Shown here piece by piece: positions 14,142 through 14,250 of a stretch of DNA of 14,250 nucleotides (the first letter of the stretch is position 1; every line of letters starts with the position of its first letter). The notes under the pieces are model-generated. The model was not told the origin of the DNA and made no database searches. It saw only the letters and a list, made by a program, of their open reading frames with translations. Both the position numbers and the translations under genes were made by a program. The DNA lies in NCBI GenBank assembly GCA_026014515.1, contig JAOZIG010000030.1, positions 1 through 14,250 on the forward strand. Reading direction: 5' to 3'. The DNA is from Candidatus Bathyarchaeota archaeon. Its GTDB lineage: Archaea > Thermoproteota > Bathyarchaeia > TCS64.

Positions 14142-14250
14142 ACCAGCTTATCATGACGCTTTTTGTCATTATACAGTACACAATCAGAGCCTTTCTAGGG
14201 TTGTTTATTTAGAAAGAAGGCATATTTCGCGTTAAACGCGCTGGGGGGGG
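14142..14250. other. Non-coding end of window with hairpins and a G-run
   Basis: No gene is seen in these 109 bases. ATGAC/GTCAT (14153-14157 and 14165-14169) forms a small hairpin with a T5 loop, a possible terminator for archease. CTTTCTA/TAGAAAG (14191-14197 and 14210-14216) forms a second, seven-base-pair stem. CGCGTT-A-AACGCG (14228-14240) is a perfect dyad. The last eight bases are all G, possibly an assembly edge. Confidence 0.45.

Noticed and set aside
1..14250. CRISPR arrays, rRNA or tRNA genes, insertion sequences.
   Set aside because: No regularly spaced repeats, no rRNA- or tRNA-like sequence, and no transposase-like reading frame were found by reading both strands.

Overview
The window looks like archaeal chromosome of moderate GC content. 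Several genes have a TTTAAA- or TATA-like box centred about 24-33 bases before the start codon and no Shine-Dalgarno site, the pattern of leaderless archaeal transcripts. TTG starts are common, an archease gene is present, and one protein ends in a Cys4 zinc ribbon of a type I associate with archaea. An Asgard (Thorarchaeia-like) or related lineage is possible, but no marker here settles the phylum.

Layout. (1) 2-2599 (+): the 3' part of an ABC importer operon, with a two-domain permease (partial), its ATPase, and a membrane-anchored seven-bladed Reg_prop-type beta-propeller, all overlapping. (2) 2704-7327 (+): a three-gene, translationally coupled cassette with strong Shine-Dalgarno sites. 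Its first product has 870 residues: seven predicted membrane helices, an internal signal-peptide-like segment, a long helical and glycine-rich middle, and a C-terminal domain resembling the edema factor/CyaA/ExoY class of nucleotidyl cyclase toxins. Next come an acidic soluble protein (candidate immunity partner) and a soluble protein with a C-terminal zinc ribbon. This cassette is the most unusual part of the window. (3) 7348-9594 (-): three separately promoted genes, an LhgO-type FAD oxidoreductase, a PPC/DUF296 protein and a CBS-pair protein. (4) 9677-10816 (+): a class V PLP enzyme without the SufS-type catalytic cysteine, converging with and overlapping (5) a TspO/MBR-like membrane protein on the minus strand. 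(6) 11674-14141 (+): single-chain GMP synthetase (guaA), then a DUF5680 protein and archease, probably co-transcribed. The last 109 bases hold inverted repeats and end in a run of eight G.

How the genes work together. The ABC genes make one importer, perhaps with the propeller as a surface accessory. The 2704-7327 cassette reads as a secreted or surface-presented toxin with its protective and accessory proteins, a polymorphic-toxin arrangement known mainly from bacteria. The remaining genes are metabolic or housekeeping functions with little obvious link to one another. All family calls are made by eye from motifs; no database search was run.
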